A stretch of 64,000 bases of DNA from Ensifer adhaerens (GTDB lineage Bacteria; Pseudomonadota; Alphaproteobacteria; Rhizobiales; Rhizobiaceae): NCBI RefSeq assembly GCF_028993555.1, contig NZ_CP118610.1, positions 3,089,001 to 3,153,000 of the forward strand, given 5' to 3'. Positions 1 to 7,684 of the stretch are shown in pieces; positions within the stretch are counted from its first letter, which is position 1, and every line of letters starts with the position of its first letter. Both the position numbers and the translations under genes were made by a program. Under the pieces are notes generated by a model. The model did no database searches. It was not told the DNA's origin and saw only the letters and a program-made list of their open reading frames with translations.

Positions 1-161
1 TCGGAGATGCCCGACTTCTTCTCCTCGAAAATAATCTGATTTTCCAGATCCTTGGTCATCCGTTCGAACTCAGCCATCATCATCTGAAGCTGGTTCAGCT
101 GACGCTGCTTCTCGCGGACCTGAAACTCCTTCAGGCGGACAAGGCTCTCACGTGCTTTCAT
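1..161 (-). CDS. fliJ: FliJ-like flagellar protein, N-terminal part (runs off window)
   Basis: The reverse strand opens with ATG at 161 and stays open to the window edge, giving about 53 residues beginning MKARESLVRLKEFQVREKQR, a charged, Gln/Met-rich heptad-type helix. This fits the N-terminus of FliJ, the small coiled-coil chaperone/stalk protein of the flagellar type III export ATPase complex in the cytoplasm. In rhizobia and Brucella, from memory, fliJ lies next to ctrA, as here, divergently oriented. The C-terminal two thirds are outside the window, so the family call rests on the helix pattern and the neighbour. Confidence 0.7.
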   Translation of the reverse strand, partial: MKARESLVRLKEFQVREKQRQLNQLQMMMAEFERMTKDLENQIIFEEKKSGIS

Positions 162-602
162 ACGCAATACTCCCGTGGATAACGAGACCCCGGTTACTGA
201 TTTGCCCGCAAGCCGGCCCAAACGGGACCGGCAACGAAAAATCTTCAGCGATATTAACAAAAGCCTACCGCTGGTAACCTTTCGTTTACGGGCATCGTTA
301 ATCATAGGCGTGATGATTTAAGGCTCCGTAAATGCTGAGGCACGAAATGTGACCGCCCCGGCATTAACGAGTCGGAAGAGTCAGATAGCGGTATTTCCTC
401 ATGTTTCACATGAGATTAGCCGTTCTGGATTCACGTTTGAAATCAGGAGACTGCTAAAAATATTTAACAATCTCGATACACCTTGCCAGAGGGAATCAGA
501 ATTTGTTAACCATTTGGTGGCAGCCTCCAAATCAGGCAACGACTGGATCCGTATCGCGTAAGGGTGCCACGACGACCTTGGGCGGCGGAAAAGGGGAAGA
601 AT
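162..602 (+). promoter_or_regulatory. ctrA upstream region with four GANTC sites and TTAACCAT
   Basis: This 441-bp divergent region between fliJ and ctrA has no convincing gene. It carries four GANTC sequences (369-373, 378-382, 428-432, 493-497), the target of the cell-cycle methyltransferase CcrM, within 130 bp. A TTAACCAT motif sits at 506-513, and further TTAA tetramers occur at 254, 298, 318, 364 and 464. CcrM methylation and CtrA autoregulation of ctrA are established in Caulobacter and rhizobia. Their use here is inference. Confidence 0.55.
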
Positions 603-1304
603 ATGCGGGTTCTATTAATTGAAGACGACAATGCAACGGCTCAGAGCATTGAGCTGATGCTCAAGTCCGAGAGTTTCAATGTCTACACCACCGACCTCGG
701 TGAAGAAGGCGTCGATCTCGGCAAACTTTATGACTACGACATCATCCTTCTCGACCTCAATCTGCCGGATATGTCCGGCTATGAAGTCTTGAGAACGCTG
801 CGTCTTTCCAAGGTGAAGACCCCGATCCTGATTCTGTCGGGCATGGCCGGCATCGAAGACAAGGTCCGCGGCCTGGGCTTCGGCGCCGATGATTACATGA
901 CCAAGCCCTTCCACAAGGACGAGCTGGTCGCCCGTATTCACGCCATCGTCCGTCGTTCCAAGGGTCACGCCCAGTCGGTCATCTCCACCGGCGAGCTGAT
1001 CGTCAACCTGGATGCCAAGACGGTCGAAGTCGGCGGACAGCGCGTCCACCTGACCGGCAAGGAATACCAGATGCTCGAGCTGCTTTCGCTGCGCAAGGGC
1101 ACGACGCTGACCAAGGAAATGTTCCTGAACCATCTCTACGGCGGCATGGACGAGCCGGAACTGAAGATCATCGACGTCTTCATCTGCAAGCTGCGCAAAA
1201 AGCTCGCAAACGCTGCCGGCGGCGCCAACTACATCGAGACCGTCTGGGGCCGCGGCTACGTGCTGCGCGAGCCGGATGGCGCCGAGTACGCCGAAACCGC
1301 CTGA
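603..1304 (+). CDS. ctrA: Cell-cycle response regulator CtrA
   Basis: OmpR-type response regulator of 233 aa, the essential master regulator of DNA replication, division and motility genes in alphaproteobacteria. The receiver domain (about 1-118) has the acidic pocket E7-D8-D9, phosphoacceptor D51 in [14 protein letters not shown] and the conserved Lys in TKPF. A winged-helix DNA-binding domain follows (about 125-225, ending [14 protein letters not shown]). The ATG at 603 is chosen over an in-frame upstream codon at 564 because AAGGGGAAGA lies just before it and family proteins begin MRVLLIEDD. Phosphate is expected to arrive through the ChpT protein encoded 1 kb downstream. The C-terminus reads AETA. 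The family identity is very clear. Confidence 0.97.
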   Translation: MRVLLIEDDNATAQSIELMLKSESFNVYTTDLGEEGVDLGKLYDYDIILLDLNLPDMSGYEVLRTLRLSKVKTPILILSGMAGIEDKVRGLGFGADDYMTKPFHKDELVARIHAIVRRSKGHAQSVISTGELIVNLDAKTVEVGGQRVHLTGKEYQMLELLSLRKGTTLTKEMFLNHLYGGMDEPELKIIDVFICKLRKKLANAAGGANYIETVWGRGYVLREPDGAEYAETA

Positions 1305-1355
1305 TTTCCCGTCCGGGCTTGCACCTAACCCGCATGATGCGGGCCCAGATAGCTC

Positions 1356-1384
1356 ACAAAACCCGCCATGTGCGGGTTTTGTTG
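1356..1384 (+). terminator. Rho-independent terminator after ctrA
   Basis: CAAAACCCGC at 1357-1366 pairs with GCGGGTTTTG at 1372-1381 around a 5-nt loop, with a T-rich tail. It lies 50 bp after the ctrA stop. Confidence 0.8.
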
Positions 1385-1468
1385 TTTCCAGCCTTACCTC
1401 ACGTCGCCCTCCTCAAGAGGCGTCGCCCCTCCCCCGGCGCATGAAGAAGCACCGACCAGCGGCAGACA

Positions 1469-1503
1469 CGAAAAAGCCGCGGCATTGGCCACGGCTTTCG
1501 TTT
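1469..1503 (-). terminator. Terminator for the receiver-protein gene
   Basis: Read on the reverse strand, GAAAGCCGTGGC and GCCGCGGCTTTTTC form a stem with loop CAAT followed by a T run. It sits 27 bp after the stop of the reverse-strand receiver gene. Confidence 0.7.
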
Positions 1504-1529
1504 CACGCGCTGCTTGTGAGCGAGACGGT

Positions 1530-1892
1530 TCAGGCCGCCATCGACTGGCTTGCGAAAACGCTGGTCAGGATCTTGCGGTCGAAAGGCTTCAGCAGGAAAT
1601 CGTCGGCGCCGGCGCGCTTGCCGGCCATCATCTTCTTCAGATCCGCCTCGACGACGCAGTAATAGATCCGGACCGACGGGCCGTTCGGAAGCCGGCGGAT
1701 GTTGCCGATGAGCTCGAGCGCGCCATCCAGTCCGGCGTCGATGACCAGGATGTTCGGGAGTTCAGCTTCGCAGCGGACAAGCGCCTCGAGGCTGTTCGAT
1801 GCCTCGTAAACCATGAAGCCCATGCCGGACAGGATACGTTTCCCAACTTTCCGGACGACATCCGAGCCGTCGGCAATCATCAAGCGCCGCAT
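1530..1892 (-). CDS. Single-domain response regulator (degenerate receiver)
   Basis: A 120-aa stand-alone receiver (CheY-like) domain with no output domain. The likely phosphoacceptor is the Asp in NILVIDAGLDG, and the switch Lys is in DDFLLKPF. Two hallmarks are altered. The N-terminal acidic pair is reduced (MIADGSD in place of a DD pair), and the usual Ser/Thr after beta-4 is missing (RIYYCVVEAD). The start at 1892 is chosen because AAGGGAG precedes that ATG; an upstream in-frame codon at 1910 is a TTG inside this ribosome site. The gene lies between ctrA and chpT with its own terminator, which suggests a part in the same phosphorelay. I do not assign it to CpdR or DivK. Confidence 0.85.
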   Translation of the reverse strand: MRRLMIADGSDVVRKVGKRILSGMGFMVYEASNSLEALVRCEAELPNILVIDAGLDGALELIGNIRRLPNGPSVRIYYCVVEADLKKMMAGKRAGADDFLLKPFDRKILTSVFASQSMAA

Positions 1893-2151
1893 GTCCAACT
1901 CCCTTCGCAACTTACCTATACGCGTACTCGCAGGCTTGAAACAACTCTATACAAATTTGGGAAAGATTTCGTTACGGAGTTTGCTTAACGACGTCTTTCT
2001 TCATCACGACAACCTTTTGAAAACATTAAGTTTTCTACGAATGCACGCTAGCAGAAGGTAAACAAAACGCACGCAAGCGGCCCCACGCCAGGGCGCGGAA
2101 CCGCACGTTTTAGGGTTTTCGAATGGAGTAATCTGAGCCGGAAATGAAACC

Positions 2152-2796
2152 TCAGGCTGCAACGCGGGTGGTGAAGATGATCTCTTCTCCGGTCGATGCA
2201 ACCTCGATCGTCATACCGGCTTCCTCGCCAAGCAGCACCGTGTAGTAAGGCTGGATCGAATGCGCGTCGACGGCTTCCTCCGGCGTACCGGACAAGAGTT
2301 CCGTCAGCCTGGGAGGCACGCGCATCATGCGACCCTTCGCAACCAGGGTGAAGACGGCGTCGAATTCCGGGTTCTCCAGCGTGACGTCGATGGAACCGCC
2401 ACGCGGGATCGCGCCGTAGGCGATGAGGAAGAGATTCAGGAGCAGCTTGACCCGGTTCTTCGCGATGATCGCGCGCGGGCCGTGCCAGTTGACCTCGGTC
2501 TTCTTCTCGGCGGCCGCGAAGTCCTTGGCGGCCTTCTCCGCTTCACCGGTGTCGATCGAGGCACCGACCGAGCCGGAGGCGCCGAATGCGAGACGGGCAA
2601 ACTTCAGGCGGACCGACGCGTTGAGCGCGCTCGTCCGGATCAGGTCCATCGCGTCAGCGTCGGCGCCGCCCTCGTCCAGCAGCTCCAGGCCGTTGTTGAT
2701 GGCACCGACTGGCGAGATGATGTCGTGGCAAACCCGGCTGCACAGAAGCGCGGCCAGATCGGGTCCCGTCAGTGTCAGGTTCGGATTCGTTGCCAT
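2152..2796 (-). CDS. chpT: Histidine phosphotransferase ChpT
   Basis: A 214-aa protein of the ChpT family, a dimeric histidine-kinase-like phosphotransferase that passes phosphate from CckA to CtrA and CpdR. The phosphorylatable His is H24 in the helix RVCHDIISPVGAINNGLEL, the DHp signature (H followed by a conserved acidic residue). The C-terminal half resembles a degenerate ATPase fold (VKLLLNLFLIAYGAIPRGG) without an ATP lid. The start at 2796 follows AAGGAT, while the open frame continues upstream without a ribosome site. Its neighbours ctrA and the receiver gene make a compact cell-cycle phosphorelay locus. Confidence 0.9.
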   Translation of the reverse strand: MATNPNLTLTGPDLAALLCSRVCHDIISPVGAINNGLELLDEGGADADAMDLIRTSALNASVRLKFARLAFGASGSVGASIDTGEAEKAAKDFAAAEKKTEVNWHGPRAIIAKNRVKLLLNLFLIAYGAIPRGGSIDVTLENPEFDAVFTLVAKGRMMRVPPRLTELLSGTPEEAVDAHSIQPYYTVLLGEEAGMTIEVASTGEEIIFTTRVAA

Positions 2797-2941
2797 CGTG
2801 TATCCTTGTTGGTTCCGCCGGCCCGCCGCTTGGGGGCACGCGCCATCGTGACGCCGGTAAAGCCTCACGCGAAAAGACGCAAGTCATGGGCTGCCCGGCG
2901 CAGCCGTTCATCAGTGCATCATAATGACACCACATTTGGTA

Positions 2942-2965
2942 AACCGATTGTTAAGACCATCGGTT
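2942..2965. promoter_or_regulatory. Inverted repeat in the chpT/eipA divergent region
   Basis: AACCGAT at 2942-2948 and ATCGGTT at 2959-2965 form perfect 7-bp arms, with a TTAA at 2951-2954 inside the 10-nt spacer. It lies in the 276-bp region between divergent chpT and eipA and could be an operator for either. The function is unknown. Confidence 0.4.
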
Positions 2966-3072
2966 CAAATTGCATGGAATTGGTCCAGACCCCTCACTGG
3001 TCGCACAGTGATCTGACTGGCGGCCACTGCAAACCCGCAAGCGAGCAATTTTCGCGCCTGACGGAGGAAACG

Positions 3073-3663
3073 ATGCATCAGATCATGAAGGCAGCCACAC
3101 AGGCCTGCCGTGTTGTCCTGTCCACGATGTTGCTGGTCGCCGTTGCCCAAACGACAGCGCATGCCCAGTCCGCGAACAACAGCCAATATACGATGCAGGA
3201 AATCGTCGATGCCGGTCACGGCTTCTTCGGCGAAACTTCGGGCGGCCTGGCCAAGGTCGTCGAACGCGCCTTCGAGCGCTACGGCCTGCCGAACGGTTAC
3301 ATTCTCGGCCAGGAAGGCTCCGGCGCATTCATCGCCGGCCTGACCTACGGCGAAGGCGAACTCAACACCAAGAATGCCGGCCAGCACAGCGTCTTCTGGC
3401 AGGGCCCGTCGCTCGGCATCGACTGGGGCGGCCAGGGCAGCCGCGCCATGATGCTCGTCTACAATCTGCCGAGCGTTCCGGCGCTCTACAAGCGCTTCGG
3501 CGGTGTCTCCGGTTCGGCCTATGTCGTCGCCGGCGTCGGCATGACGGTACTGACCGACGAACAGATCGTCGTCGTTCCGATCCGCACCGGTATCGGTGCG
3601 CGGCTCGGCGTCAATGTCGGCTACCTCAAGATGACCCAGACCCCCACCTGGAACCCTTTCTGA
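3073..3663 (+). CDS. eipA: EipA-family periplasmic envelope-integrity protein (DUF1134)
   Basis: A 196-aa secreted protein. The start at 3073 follows GGAGG at 3063-3067; a much longer in-frame extension upstream overlaps chpT and is not credible. Residues 1-33 form a signal peptide (hydrophobic core VVLSTMLLVAVAQTT, cleavage after AHA). The mature part is Gly-rich with the DUF1134 pattern (EIVDAGHGFFGETSGGLA; GQHSVFWQGPSLGIDWGGQG). In Brucella, EipA is a small beta-barrel periplasmic protein needed for envelope stress resistance, and eipA is CtrA-regulated. The same role here is inference from family and locus. Confidence 0.85.
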   Translation: MHQIMKAATQACRVVLSTMLLVAVAQTTAHAQSANNSQYTMQEIVDAGHGFFGETSGGLAKVVERAFERYGLPNGYILGQEGSGAFIAGLTYGEGELNTKNAGQHSVFWQGPSLGIDWGGQGSRAMMLVYNLPSVPALYKRFGGVSGSAYVVAGVGMTVLTDEQIVVVPIRTGIGARLGVNVGYLKMTQTPTWNPF

Positions 3664-3751
3664 GCTCCCGGTCGGGTGAGCGCAGGCAAAATCCGGCGCC
3701 AAACACTTGCAGCGCACGAAACGTCATGTTTAGTGCAAGGAAGCGGAAATA

Positions 3752-3887
3752 CGGAGCGCCTGCCGGACCTGCTGCACGTGTCCTTGGAGCGATCTGAGGA
3801 CAGGACATGCAGCGTCGAAAGTGCTGCAGCGACCTTTTGTGCGTCCAATGGAACGCGCGGCGCTGCAGAGGTCCGGCAGACGCTCCG
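3752..3887 (-). repeat. Rhizobial-type palindromic intergenic repeat (copy A), multi-hairpin
   Basis: Arms 3752-3776 and 3864-3887 can form a 23-bp helix with one mismatch and one bulged base. Three smaller hairpins fit inside the loop (3777-3784 with 3802-3809; 3808-3813 with 3823-3828; 3841-3846 with 3850-3856). On the reverse strand the loop carries, in order, GCGCCGCGCGT, AAGGTCGCTGCA, CACTTT and GCTGCA. The same words recur with the same spacing at 41600-41656 on the forward strand. This resembles, from memory, abundant rhizobial intergenic elements of the RIME type. It fills the gap between eipA and the coiled-coil gene. Confidence 0.65.
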
Positions 3888-3917
3888 GTTCCGACACAGT
3901 TTTGAAACGGCCAGCTT

Positions 3918-5081
3918 GTGATCCAATTCGCGCTTCTCTTTGCCCTGGGCTTTCTGACGGCGATCATCATCGGTCTGCTGGTCGCGCCGGCGATCCACCG
4001 CCGCATCGTGCGCTTTGCCGAAGATCGACTGAAGGCCACCATGCCCCTCAGCCCGCAGGAGGTGCGCGCGCAGAAGGACGCTGCCCGCGCCGCCTACGCC
4101 GCTGAAAACGCGCGCACGCAGCAGGCCCTGAAGCGCGAGCGCGACAAGGGCGTGTCGCTGATGCTTACCAACGAGAAGAGTTTGCACGAGGCACGGCGCC
4201 TTAGCGGCGAGAATGCCGACCTGCATGCGCAACTCGCCGACATGAACGTGGAAGCGGCAGACATGCGCTCCGCCATCCGGCAATTCGAACAGCGCCTGGA
4301 ACGGATGAAGGCAACGCTCGACAGCGTCGAGCGCGACAATGTCAGCAAATCCGACGAGATACAGAAGCTTGGCGTCCACCTCAGTCAGCATGCCGCAGAC
4401 ATCGACAATCTCAAGATCACCCTGGCGGCGCGCGAGACCGAGATCGAGCATCTGAAGAGCCGGATAGCCACGCTGCGCGACGAGCGCGAGGCCTTGCGTG
4501 GCGATCTCAAGGCCGAGACCACCCATGCCAAGGAAATGGAACTCCGGCTCTCACGCGATGAAACGCGGCTACACCGGCTGGAGGACAAGCTCGCGCGCGA
4601 GATGGCAACCAGCGCTGACCGCGAAAGCGCGCTCGAACGGCGCGCGGGAGAAATCGAACGGTTGAAGACCAAGGTCAAGGATACCAATCAGGAAATGCGC
4701 GATGCAGCCAAAGCCCTGCGCGCCGCAGGCATCGCCTTCCCGCTGAGGAAGGAACGCCGGCCGGCCACCGAACAGGCTGCCAATGGTTCCGTATCCCCGT
4801 CCGATCAGCCGGCCAGCGAGATTGCTGGTTCTGCAGCCGCCGATGATCTGCGCAACCGCGCCACCGCACTTTCGGAACGCTTGACCAATTCGAAATCTGC
4901 CGCCCATGACGACGCTCTGCGCGACGAGGTTGCGGCAATTGCCGCCGGCATGGTTGCCTTGACGGCGACGAACGAAGGCCCCTCCTCCCCCATCCTCAAT
5001 CTGCTGGCAGGTGAAGAGCAAGGCACGACCAAGCGGGAGAGTTTGGCGAAGCGGGCGAAAGACATTCTGCCGCGCGAATAG
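3918..5081 (+). CDS. Membrane-anchored coiled-coil protein of unknown function
   Basis: A 387-aa protein starting with GTG at 3918. Residues 1-25 form one hydrophobic segment (LLFALGFLTAIIIGLLVAP), then a basic stretch, then a long charged helix (about 60-290) with heptad repeats typical of a coiled coil. A low-complexity C-terminal part follows, with a final basic motif (RESLAKRAKDILPRE). The topology suggests an inner-membrane anchor with a cytoplasmic rod. It may be transcribed separately from eipA, because the palindromic repeat lies between them. I do not recognise a named family; rhizobial conserved hypothetical is the best description. Confidence 0.75.
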   Translation: MIQFALLFALGFLTAIIIGLLVAPAIHRRIVRFAEDRLKATMPLSPQEVRAQKDAARAAYAAENARTQQALKRERDKGVSLMLTNEKSLHEARRLSGENADLHAQLADMNVEAADMRSAIRQFEQRLERMKATLDSVERDNVSKSDEIQKLGVHLSQHAADIDNLKITLAARETEIEHLKSRIATLRDEREALRGDLKAETTHAKEMELRLSRDETRLHRLEDKLAREMATSADRESALERRAGEIERLKTKVKDTNQEMRDAAKALRAAGIAFPLRKERRPATEQAANGSVSPSDQPASEIAGSAAADDLRNRATALSERLTNSKSAAHDDALRDEVAAIAAGMVALTATNEGPSSPILNLLAGEEQGTTKRESLAKRAKDILPRE

Positions 5082-5188
5082 GGGCCGCTGGGCGGACAGA
5101 CCGTCGACACCTTTGACGCACGCGCCGGTCACCAGATCACAAGGCCGAGCCGGCTGTTGCCCACCGAGAAGTCTTGGAATCTTGTGTA

Positions 5189-6025
5189 TCAGATACGGCC
5201 GTTGACCAACGCCACCTGGTGCAGGGCAATACCGGCAGCCGTCGAGACGTTGAGGCTATCGAGGCCCGGGCGCTGGCGGATGCGCGCCGTGCGGATCGAG
5301 GTTAGCACCGATTGCGGCAGCCCCTCACCTTCGGTTCCCATGAGAAGCGCTGTGCGCGTCGCCGGGGGGATTGCACCAAGATCGGTTTCACCGGCGGGCG
5401 AGAGCCCCCAGATCGCAAAGCCTGCGCCCTGCAGCCGCTCCAGCATGGCAGCCACCGAACCTTCACGCGCAAAGGGCACCGTCAGCACCGAGCCGACGGA
5501 GACGCGTATCGCCTTGCGATACATCGGATCGCAGCTTGTCTCGTCCATCAGCACGGCATCGACGCCGAAGGCCGCGGCATTGCGGAAGAGCGCGCCCATG
5601 TTGTCGTGGTTGGAGATGCCGCAGGCCGCAAGCACCAGGCTCGACGCCGGCAGCGACGCGATCAAGGCATCGCGGCCGGGCTCGCCTTGCCGGCGGCCGA
5701 GCGCGAGCACGCCCCGGTGCATGTTGAAGCCGGCGATCGCGTCGAACACCTGCGCCTCCGCCACATAGACGGGCACCGCCGAGGGAAATCGTTCGAGAAT
5801 ATCCCGAACGCCGTCTAGGCGGTTTTCGAGCAGCAGGATCGCCTCGGCGGCAAAGCCGCGCCCTGCTTCGTGCGCCGCCCCCAACATGCGCAGCACCACC
5901 GTGCCTTCGGCAATGAAGCGGCCCTGCCGCCCGGTCAGGTCGCGCTCCTTGATCGAGATGAAGCCGGCAATCCGGGGATCGGCGGGGTCATCGACGCGTT
6001 GGACGGACGGGAGGGCGCTCGTCAT
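5189..6025 (-). CDS. SpoU/TrmH-family RNA 2'-O-methyltransferase
   Basis: A 278-aa S-adenosylmethionine-dependent SPOUT methyltransferase, probably acting on the ribose of rRNA or tRNA. An N-terminal substrate-binding part (about 1-115) precedes the SpoU knot domain, whose three motifs are visible: NHDNMGALFRNAAAFGVDAV, ALLMGTEGEGLP and LNVSTAAGIALHQ. The start at 6025 (MTSALPSVQ) lies only 4 bp after the stop of the upstream membrane-protein gene, so the two are probably co-transcribed. The exact nucleotide target cannot be read from the sequence. Confidence 0.88.
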   Translation of the reverse strand: MTSALPSVQRVDDPADPRIAGFISIKERDLTGRQGRFIAEGTVVLRMLGAAHEAGRGFAAEAILLLENRLDGVRDILERFPSAVPVYVAEAQVFDAIAGFNMHRGVLALGRRQGEPGRDALIASLPASSLVLAACGISNHDNMGALFRNAAAFGVDAVLMDETSCDPMYRKAIRVSVGSVLTVPFAREGSVAAMLERLQGAGFAIWGLSPAGETDLGAIPPATRTALLMGTEGEGLPQSVLTSIRTARIRQRPGLDSLNVSTAAGIALHQVALVNGRI

Positions 6026-6029
6026 GCCG

Positions 6030-6413
6030 TCAATTGGTTCTGACGGTGATGTCGGCGACGATGCGGCCGGCAGCGATGTCGAACACGATGGCCCGCGGCT
6101 CCGATCCCGGAAGGTGACCGTAGAAGAGTACCTGCGAGCCGGAGAGCGCCACATTCGTGACCGTGAAGCCGGCGGGCAGTGCGGCCACCGCATTGACCGG
6201 CGCTTCGCTCGGGACCACGGCAGTGGCAGCCTGGACGGGCGCCTTGGCGTCCGTGCGCGTCAGCTTGTAGACAATCGTCCCAAGGACGGCCATAAGCATG
6301 ACCAACATGACGCCGGCCGAGACGAGTTGAAGCTTCACCATCTTGCGGCGGACATTTTCCATGGCCGGATCTAGCGGCTTGTCTTCCTGGTCATCGGGCT
6401 CGATTGCGGTCAT
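6030..6413 (-). CDS. Small single-pass membrane protein, unknown function
   Basis: A 127-aa protein with a charged cytoplasmic N-terminus, one transmembrane helix (about 28-50, LVSAGVMLVMLMAVLGTIVY) and a periplasmic beta-rich tail (VLFYGHLPGSEPRAIVFDIAAGRIVADI). It begins only 29 bp from the divergent pseudouridine-synthase gene, so the two promoters must overlap. It is followed 4 bp later by the methyltransferase gene. It resembles small rhizobial hypothetical proteins; no function is assigned. Confidence 0.75.
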   Translation of the reverse strand: MTAIEPDDQEDKPLDPAMENVRRKMVKLQLVSAGVMLVMLMAVLGTIVYKLTRTDAKAPVQAATAVVPSEAPVNAVAALPAGFTVTNVALSGSQVLFYGHLPGSEPRAIVFDIAAGRIVADITVRTN

Positions 6414-6442
6414 GGTTGGCCTTTTTTCGGATTTGGAACGGA

Positions 6443-7471
6443 ATGAACGACCCCTTTAAACAAGCGACGGCCAATAGGAAAGTCCTGACCGCGGGCGAGG
6501 ATGCCTCGGGACGCCTGGATTCCTTCCTCACGGACGCACTTTCGGGTGAATTCTCTCGCAACCGGATCAAGAGCCTGATCGAACAGGGCGCGGTGTCGAT
6601 CAACGGCAAACCCGTGACCGAAGCGAAGAAGAAGGTCCATCCCGGCGATGTCTTCGATATCGACCTGCCCGAGCCGGAAGATCCTGAACCGAAGGGCGAA
6701 GACATCCCGCTCGACGTGCTCTACGAAGACGACGACCTGATCGTGCTTTGCAAACCCGCCGGTCTCGTCGTTCATCCAGGCGCCGGCAATTGGACCGGCA
6801 CGCTGGTCAATGCGCTCATCCATCATTGCGGCAGCAGCCTGTCGGGCATCGGCGGCGTCAAGCGCCCGGGCATCGTCCATCGCCTCGACAAGGAGACGAG
6901 CGGCGTCATGGTCGTTGCCAAGAACGATGCTGCCCATCGCCATCTCTCAGAGCAATTTGCCGACCACGGCCGCACTGGTCCACTTGAACGGGCCTATCGC
7001 GCCGTCGTCTGGGGACGCCCGCGCCAGTTGAAGGGAACGATCGACGCCCCGCTCGGGCGGGCCGTCGACCGGACGAAGCGCGCGGTCAAGCGCGAAGACA
7101 GCGACGATGCCCGCGAGGCGATCACCCATTACGAGGTCGTCGAGCGCTATCTCGAAAAACCCGACGGCACCTGCCTGGCGTCAACGGTGGAATGCCATCT
7201 CGAAACAGGGCGCACGCATCAGATCCGCGTGCACATGGCCCATATCGGCCATCCGCTGATCGGCGATCCGGAATATGGCGCCGCCTTCCGCACCAAGGCG
7301 AATTTGTTGCCGGATGCGGCCAAGGCCGTCGTCAATCAATTCCACCGCCAGGCCTTGCACGCCTTCATGCTGCAATTCGAACATCCCACGACCGGCGAGA
7401 CCATGCATTTCGAAGCGCCCATGCCGGTCGACATGGAGCAATTGATCGAGGCCCTTCGCAGCGAAGCGTGA
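6443..7471 (+). CDS. RluA/RluD-family 23S rRNA pseudouridine synthase
   Basis: A 342-aa enzyme that isomerises uridine to pseudouridine in large-subunit rRNA. An S4 RNA-binding domain (about 15-75, FSRNRIKSLIEQGAVSINGK) precedes the catalytic domain. The catalytic Asp, near residue 149, lies in GIVHRLDKETSG, the family signature. Other motifs are LVVHPGAGN, LETGRTHQIRVH and HRQALHAF. The start at 6443 (MNDPFKQ) follows GGAACGGA; an earlier codon at 6404 would overlap the divergent gene. RluD (helix 69 modification) is the likely orthologue, but RluA relatives are hard to tell apart by eye. Confidence 0.9.
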   Translation: MNDPFKQATANRKVLTAGEDASGRLDSFLTDALSGEFSRNRIKSLIEQGAVSINGKPVTEAKKKVHPGDVFDIDLPEPEDPEPKGEDIPLDVLYEDDDLIVLCKPAGLVVHPGAGNWTGTLVNALIHHCGSSLSGIGGVKRPGIVHRLDKETSGVMVVAKNDAAHRHLSEQFADHGRTGPLERAYRAVVWGRPRQLKGTIDAPLGRAVDRTKRAVKREDSDDAREAITHYEVVERYLEKPDGTCLASTVECHLETGRTHQIRVHMAHIGHPLIGDPEYGAAFRTKANLLPDAAKAVVNQFHRQALHAFMLQFEHPTTGETMHFEAPMPVDMEQLIEALRSEA

Positions 7472-7572
7472 TCGCGCCCCTTGAATTCCGGTGTCGGGAT
7501 TCCAATCTAAGCTCAAGTCTCTGTTCGTGACTTTCCTGTCGCCCGGCCTCACAGATTGGTGAAACCGGACTC

Positions 7573-7602
7573 CTTGAATCATGCTTTCGCCGTACTTATT
7601 TT
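7573..7602 (+). promoter_or_regulatory. Candidate rpoH promoter
   Basis: CTTGAA at 7573-7578 and TATTTT at 7597-7602 are spaced 18 bp apart, 83 bp before the rpoH start. CTTGAA also fits heat-shock type -35 elements, so self-activation is possible. It is a sequence match only. Confidence 0.35.
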
Positions 7603-7684
7603 CTAGGCTCGTGGGGTCTTGACGAAGACCCACATGCCCGGCTTGCCGACCGGAGGCCGGAGACTATTAAGGGGGGTGCTTCAT

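Noticed and set aside
298..321. TTAA pair before ctrA as a full CtrA box
   Set aside because: The two TTAA tetramers are 16 nt apart, not 7, so they do not match the consensus spacing.
349..561. 70-aa open frame directly before ctrA
   Set aside because: It covers the ctrA promoter with its GANTC and TTAACCAT sites, has no ribosome site at its start, and shows no coding-like composition.
2260..3663. 467-aa frame that would extend EipA upstream
   Set aside because: The first 271 codons run antisense through chpT. The signal peptide and GGAGG ribosome site fix the true start at 3073.
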